Part shown: positions 5,563 to 9,197 of the stretch, in pieces
Layout of the letters: each line of letters opens with the position of its first letter
How positions within the stretch are numbered: the stretch's first letter is position 1
Assembly: GCA_046047755.1 (NCBI GenBank)
Contig: JBJOHK010000089.1
Coordinates: forward strand, 1 to 9,197
Source of the DNA: JALRLA01 sp046047755
GTDB lineage: Bacteria > Bacteroidota > Bacteroidia > NS11-12g > UBA955
Direction: 5' to 3'
Length of the DNA stretch: 9,197 bases
Notes under the pieces: model-generated
What the model was told of the DNA's origin: nothing
Database searches by the model: none
Seen by the model: only the letters and a program-made list of their open reading frames with translations
Program-made: the position numbers and the translations under genes

Positions 5563-8190
5563 TTAGAGTTCAAAGAGCAACGAGGCGTAGGCCATGCGTC
5601 CAATTCTGGGGCCACCGTAGACCTGCATGACCATGTTGTTGGTCAAGTTGGAGGCTCCAATTTTCAAGCTGGCGTCCCACTTGGGAATTTCCTTGCTGAG
5701 CATGGCATCCACCAACCAATAAGTAGGAACAAAGCCGGTGAATTGAGGGGAACCTTCAAAGGTGAAGCCTTGCACCCACTTGAAGTTGACATTGAAGGCG
5801 CAATTTTCCCAGTTCCAGTCTTTCAAACCATCGGGCATGACTGGGGTCAAATCAATGCCGCTGCCCATGAAGGAGAGGTTGAATTTGTGTTCGGGAGTAT
5901 TGAAAGCGGGAATGATGGGGTCTTCTTTTTCCAATTTGTTCAGTTTGTTCCAGCTGTAATTGAACCCGGCTGTATAATTCTCGCCAATGAAGTAGTTCCA
6001 CCCCCCGGCAAAACCCATGGTAGTCACGATTGATTGGGCATTGGTGGCAATGCGGTAGACCTGGCCACCGGTGATGAATTGTAGGGTATAATCAATGATG
6101 GGGTCAAAACCCAACTGGTAACCAATGAAGTCGCGGTATACATTGAAATAGGCCGAAGCATCCATGCTCAAGCGGCGATCGGCCAGCAACGATTTGTATC
6201 CCAATTCGACGCTTCTCACCCGCTCTGGGCGAACCGGATTCACGTTAAACCAATTGAGTTTGTTCAAATCAGGAATCAAGCCGTCGTAAACATCGAACAA
6301 AGAAGGCAGGGTCACCAAACTGTCATAGCCGTTGATATTGCCTAGCAATATGGCACGACCTACATTGTAATACAGGTATTGATCGGCCAGAGTGGGGTTG
6401 CGCACGCCGCTGGTAAGCGAAAGGCGCCAATAGGTAACCTTGTCGGGGGTATACACCACCGAAGCGGCGGGGCTAAAAATGACCGGGAAGTTGATGTTTT
6501 TATCGACCCTAGCCGTCAAATTGATTTTCCAGTGTTGCCGGCGATCGCGGTATTCGGTACCGGTGTACAAGCCCGCTTCTTGGTTGCGAATGACCACGCC
6601 ATTGGTGTCGGCAAAAATGGTTCCTTGGGTATTGGGGGTGTACAAACGGGCTGAAAAGCCGGAAGTGACTTTCCAGAAATCGCCCACTCGCCAGCTGTGT
6701 TCGCCTTGAGTGTGGTACAGGGCCGAACGGTCGTAGAAACCGCTTCCCCCTTCGCCAAAACTTTTGAGCGATGTGATGGCCGTTTTCAATGAATCAAACC
6801 GCTCAGTACCGGGGTAGTAGCGATCAAAGGTATTGGGTTGCTGCGGGAAGGGCCTTCCCTGAAAGTCGTGCCAATAGTTGGCCTGCTGGCGACACTCGTT
6901 GTGCCAAGTCGCAATTTGCTCGCGATTGGCATCCAATACCGCTTGAATCTTGTCGTAGTATTCGGGGTCTGAGAAGGGGCTGGTTTTGGGATAACCCGCT
7001 AAGGCTTTGACCTTGTTGCGGTATTGGGACTGCCAAATGCGGTAATAGTCGCCCCCCCATAGATCGTCTCGCTTGGCATAATTCTGCATGAGCAAAGCCG
7101 TGAAAACCGCATCGTAGGTATTGCCTGCATCTTCGTGGGTGGCATAGACCCGAATGAAGCCATTTTTGTCTTTGTATTCCAAGCGATTTTGCAAAAACTT
7201 AATGTCTTTCAAGCTATAGCGGTTGTCACCTTGGTAGACCGTAGTTCCATTGCCGAAGTTGACTTGGTATTGGAATTCGGCAGAACTGTTTTTCCAGGGC
7301 CTAAGGGCGGCCATGAATGAAGATTTGAGGTTGTTGGTGTTGTAATCGACCAGGTCTTTTTCCCAATAGCCATCGCGGTGGTAAATGCCCAAACCCGGAA
7401 CGTTGTACATACCGTCTCGAGACGTTGCATCGTTCTCACCTGGTCGTAAGATTTCGTCTCCGTAACGGTTGACAGCGTCATAACCTCCGGGGTTATCCAT
7501 GCCCACCTTGGAATCAGGCGTCGGGTCGGCGTTGGTAGCCTCCCAATCATAGGCCTGCATGTAGGATAGGTTGAATTTGAAGGCAAACACATCGCGACCT
7601 TGGTCATTGCTTAAGACTTTGGCGTAGCGCAAGGAAGTTTCGGTTAGGCTGCGTTCTCCAAACTTCTGCTTGACTTGCAAGCCGGTATGTTTCCAAGGGT
7701 CTTTCGTAGTGAAGGAAATAACCCCGTTGAAGGCTCCAGGGCCGTAAAAGGCAGAGCTAGCACCCACGACGATTTCTTGGTTGGCCACATCCAATTCAGA
7801 GGCGCCCAGGAAGTTGCCCAGCGAAAAATTCAAACCCGGACTCTGGTTGTCTACTCCATCAATGACTTGCAAGGTGCGCACAGGGGAGGTGGAGTTAAAG
7901 CCTCGGGTATTGACGATGCGAAAACCCAAGGAGGCGGCTGTAATGTCGACCCCTTTCAGGTGGCCAAGGGCTTCATAGAAATCAGAAGCGGGGGTTTCCT
8001 TGATGCTCTGCGCGCTCATGCTCTCCACCGTCAACGGTGATTCTTTGAGCTTTTCTTTCAGGCGGTTTTGGCGAATTTCAACAACGCCTACGCTTTCCAC
8101 ACTGTCGCCGGGACCAGGATCAGTTTGGGCCGTGAGGAAGTTGGAAAAGAGACAGGCTGCAAGCAGCAAAAAGGTAGGTTTCAATCGCAT
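5563..8190 (-). CDS. TonB-dependent outer-membrane receptor
   Basis: This protein imports a ligand across the outer membrane using energy passed on by TonB-ExbBD. The 875-residue product from ATG 8188-8190 has a signal peptide (1-22, ending FLTAQ), then directly a plug domain (about 30-165) and a 22-strand-type barrel to the C-terminus. Plug marks are SVGVVEIRQNRL (33-44), VDITAASLGFRIVNTRGFNS (81-100), LQVIDGVDNQSPG (107-119) and GASSAFYGPGAFNGVISFTTKDP (143-165). The segment PVRPERVRSVELGYKSLL at about 650-668 is a usual barrel landmark, and the protein ends in LLFEL. There is no carboxypeptidase-like or SusC-type N-terminal extension and no SusD partner, so it is not a classical glycan SusCD pair. 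A long extracellular-loop candidate around residue 430 is rich in W, Y, H and Q. A TTG at 8209-8211 would add seven residues before the signal peptide and is less likely. The substrate cannot be read from the sequence. The T9SS-exported hydrolase-like gene lies 35 nt downstream, probably in the same transcript. Confidence 0.94.
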   Translation of the reverse strand: MRLKPTFLLLAACLFSNFLTAQTDPGPGDSVESVGVVEIRQNRLKEKLKESPLTVESMSAQSIKETPASDFYEALGHLKGVDITAASLGFRIVNTRGFNSTSPVRTLQVIDGVDNQSPGLNFSLGNFLGASELDVANQEIVVGASSAFYGPGAFNGVISFTTKDPWKHTGLQVKQKFGERSLTETSLRYAKVLSNDQGRDVFAFKFNLSYMQAYDWEATNADPTPDSKVGMDNPGGYDAVNRYGDEILRPGENDATSRDGMYNVPGLGIYHRDGYWEKDLVDYNTNNLKSSFMAALRPWKNSSAEFQYQVNFGNGTTVYQGDNRYSLKDIKFLQNRLEYKDKNGFIRVYATHEDAGNTYDAVFTALLMQNYAKRDDLWGGDYYRIWQSQYRNKVKALAGYPKTSPFSDPEYYDKIQAVLDANREQIATWHNECRQQANYWHDFQGRPFPQQPNTFDRYYPGTERFDSLKTAITSLKSFGEGGSGFYDRSALYHTQGEHSWRVGDFWKVTSGFSARLYTPNTQGTIFADTNGVVIRNQEAGLYTGTEYRDRRQHWKINLTARVDKNINFPVIFSPAASVVYTPDKVTYWRLSLTSGVRNPTLADQYLYYNVGRAILLGNINGYDSLVTLPSLFDVYDGLIPDLNKLNWFNVNPVRPERVRSVELGYKSLLADRRLSMDASAYFNVYRDFIGYQLGFDPIIDYTLQFITGGQVYRIATNAQSIVTTMGFAGGWNYFIGENYTAGFNYSWNKLNKLEKEDPIIPAFNTPEHKFNLSFMGSGIDLTPVMPDGLKDWNWENCAFNVNFKWVQGFTFEGSPQFTGFVPTYWLVDAMLSKEIPKWDASLKIGASNLTNNMVMQVYGGPRIGRMAYASLLFEL

Positions 8191-8347
8191 AGGCCTAGGG
8201 TCTATTGGCAAATTCTAAGCAATATAGCAAAGATTGTGTGATGGCGGCAGATTTCGCTCTGCGCTTCGGGCGAATTGTTGTCAGCCTTGCTCGGTGTTAT
8301 AAGGCTTGGCCGCTTTAAAATACCTAAACTTGCAGTCCCAATTCGGC
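8191..8347. promoter_or_regulatory. Divergent intergenic region between receptor and E1 genes
   Basis: These 157 bases separate two divergently read genes and must hold both promoters. For the receptor (minus strand) the only sigma-like words are TAGAATTTG (8217-8209), one base longer than the TAnnTTTG pattern, and TTTG (8231-8228) only 10 nt upstream, so a clear -33/-7 pair is not visible. I see no Fur-box-like palindrome, riboswitch or small ORF that I can support. Confidence 0.5.
8325..8332 (+). promoter_or_regulatory. Weak candidate -7 element for the E1 gene
   Basis: TAAACTTG matches the Bacteroidota TAnnTTTG element at all but one fixed base. It would place the transcript start near 8339, about 9 nt before the ATG at 8348, so the leader would be very short. 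No TTTG occurs at the right distance upstream; a TTGG lies 15 nt away. The call is tentative. Confidence 0.25.
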
Positions 8348-9197
8348 ATGATCGACAAGGATATTCTACTCAAGGCTTTCGACTTAATGGCTTCGGCCCG
8401 GGCTATGGCTCGGATTTACGATGAGAACAGACCCATTACCAAATATGTTCACAGTACTTCGAAAGGCCATGAAGCCATTCAATTGGCCACAGCCTTCCAT
8501 TTGAAGGCGGTTGATTATGCCTTCCCTTATTACCGAGATGAGAGCATCTTGTTGGGAATGGGAATGGAGCCTTATGAGTTGATGCTGCAATTGCTGGCCA
8601 AAGCTGACGATCCTTTCAGTGGCGGGCGAAGCTATTATTCTCACCCCTCCTTAAAGAGACCGAATATGCCCAAAATGCCGCATCAAAGCAGTGCGACGGG
8701 CATGCAAACGGTTCCGGCTACCGGCGCGGCACAGGGTTTGCAATACTTGGAACAACAGGGCTTGCTGCATGGGGCAGAAAAGCCCATAGTGCTGTGTTCT
8801 TTGGGCGACGGTTCCGTAACCGAAGGCGAAGTGGCTGAGGCCTTTCAAATGGCCGCTCTTCATCAGTTGCCTATTGTTTACCTCATACAGGACAACGATT
8901 GGGGCATTTCGGCTTCGGGCGATGAAATGAGGGCTCAGGATGCCTATGATTACATTGCTGGTTTCAAGGGAATCAAGCGCGTTCGTGTAAACGGAAGCGA
9001 CTTTGTTGCCTGCTACACGGAGATGGAAAAGGCCATCGAATACGCCCGTGAAAAACGCGCGCCTATTTTGGTTCATGCCAAAGTGCCTTTGTTGGGCCAT
9101 CACACTTCGGGTGTTAGAAGCGAGTGGTACCGAGACGATTTGGAGGATCATTTGCGCCATGACCCGTATCCTCAACTTAAGAAATTATTGCTCTCTT
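8348..9197 (+). CDS. Thiamine-diphosphate-dependent 2-oxoacid dehydrogenase E1 component, alpha-type half, truncated by window edge
   Basis: The frame is open from ATG 8348-8350 to the last base, giving 283 residues. E1 decarboxylates a 2-oxoacid on thiamine diphosphate and passes the acyl group to the lipoyl arm of E2. Visible marks are FPYYRDESILLGMG (59-72), SSATGMQTVPATGAAQG (114-130), and the thiamine-diphosphate/Mg motif from GDGSVTEGE (153-161) to QDNDWGIS (181-188). The segment HTSGVRSEWYR (252-262) corresponds to the regulatory loop region of E1 alpha chains. The sequence most resembles the branched-chain (2-oxoisovalerate) E1 group. In many Bacteroidota this gene is a fused alpha/beta chain of roughly 650-800 residues; the beta half would lie beyond 9197, so a fusion cannot be confirmed here. 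There is no Shine-Dalgarno sequence. Substrate choice (branched-chain, pyruvate or other) is open. Confidence 0.92.
   Translation, partial: MIDKDILLKAFDLMASARAMARIYDENRPITKYVHSTSKGHEAIQLATAFHLKAVDYAFPYYRDESILLGMGMEPYELMLQLLAKADDPFSGGRSYYSHPSLKRPNMPKMPHQSSATGMQTVPATGAAQGLQYLEQQGLLHGAEKPIVLCSLGDGSVTEGEVAEAFQMAALHQLPIVYLIQDNDWGISASGDEMRAQDAYDYIAGFKGIKRVRVNGSDFVACYTEMEKAIEYAREKRAPILVHAKVPLLGHHTSGVRSEWYRDDLEDHLRHDPYPQLKKLLLS

Noticed and set aside
8191..8211. TTG start at 8209-8211 for the receptor
   Set aside because: It would put seven residues including an aspartate and two prolines before a normal signal peptide; ATG 8188-8190 gives a typical basic-hydrophobic leader.
8253..8274. Inverted repeat TTCGC/GCGAA in the divergent intergenic region
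   Set aside because: A 5-bp stem with a 12-nt loop and no T-run is within chance; not supported as a terminator or operator.
8384..9175. Two minus-strand open frames (86 and 174 residues)
   Set aside because: They lie opposite the E1 gene, which has the full thiamine-diphosphate motif in the plus-strand frame and runs off the window edge.

Overview
The window is a chromosomal segment from a member of the phylum Bacteroidota. Four things point there: a secreted protein with a type IX secretion (T9SS, Por) type A sorting domain, a TonB-dependent receptor, the tight gene order ileS-dksA-lspA with a DksA-like protein whose zinc cysteines are mostly lost, and a near absence of Shine-Dalgarno sequences before the starts. 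A finer placement (for example Saprospiria) is only a guess.

Layout. Positions 1-3926 (minus strand) carry a housekeeping operon read right to left: ileS (isoleucyl-tRNA synthetase), dksA/traR-like regulator, and lspA (signal peptidase II, running off the left edge). The three genes are separated by 3 nt each and all lie in one reading frame. Positions 3927-4033 hold a likely ileS promoter and a strong intrinsic terminator (perfect 13-bp stem) that ends the upstream unit. Positions 4034-8190 (minus strand) hold a second unit: a TonB-dependent outer-membrane receptor, then, 35 nt downstream, a T9SS-exported alpha/beta-hydrolase-fold protein. Positions 8191-8347 are a divergent intergenic region. 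From 8348 to the right edge (plus strand) is the first 283 residues of a thiamine-diphosphate-dependent 2-oxoacid dehydrogenase E1 component, with the alpha-type half visible.

How the genes fit together. The left operon joins translation, transcription control and lipoprotein maturation, a common arrangement in Bacteroidota. The middle unit looks like an envelope pair: an exported protein and an energised outer-membrane importer, with an unknown substrate. The E1 gene belongs to central or branched-chain metabolism and is transcribed away from the receptor.

The two most notable points are inside known families. The IleRS class I signature reads GIHH instead of HxGH, the swapped form reported for mupirocin hyper-resistant type 2 IleRS. 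The exported hydrolase-fold protein has glycine where the nucleophile serine should be and no histidine after the acid position, so it is either a pseudo-enzyme or uses different chemistry. I found no RNA genes, CRISPR arrays, insertion sequences or other mobile elements, and no wholly new system.
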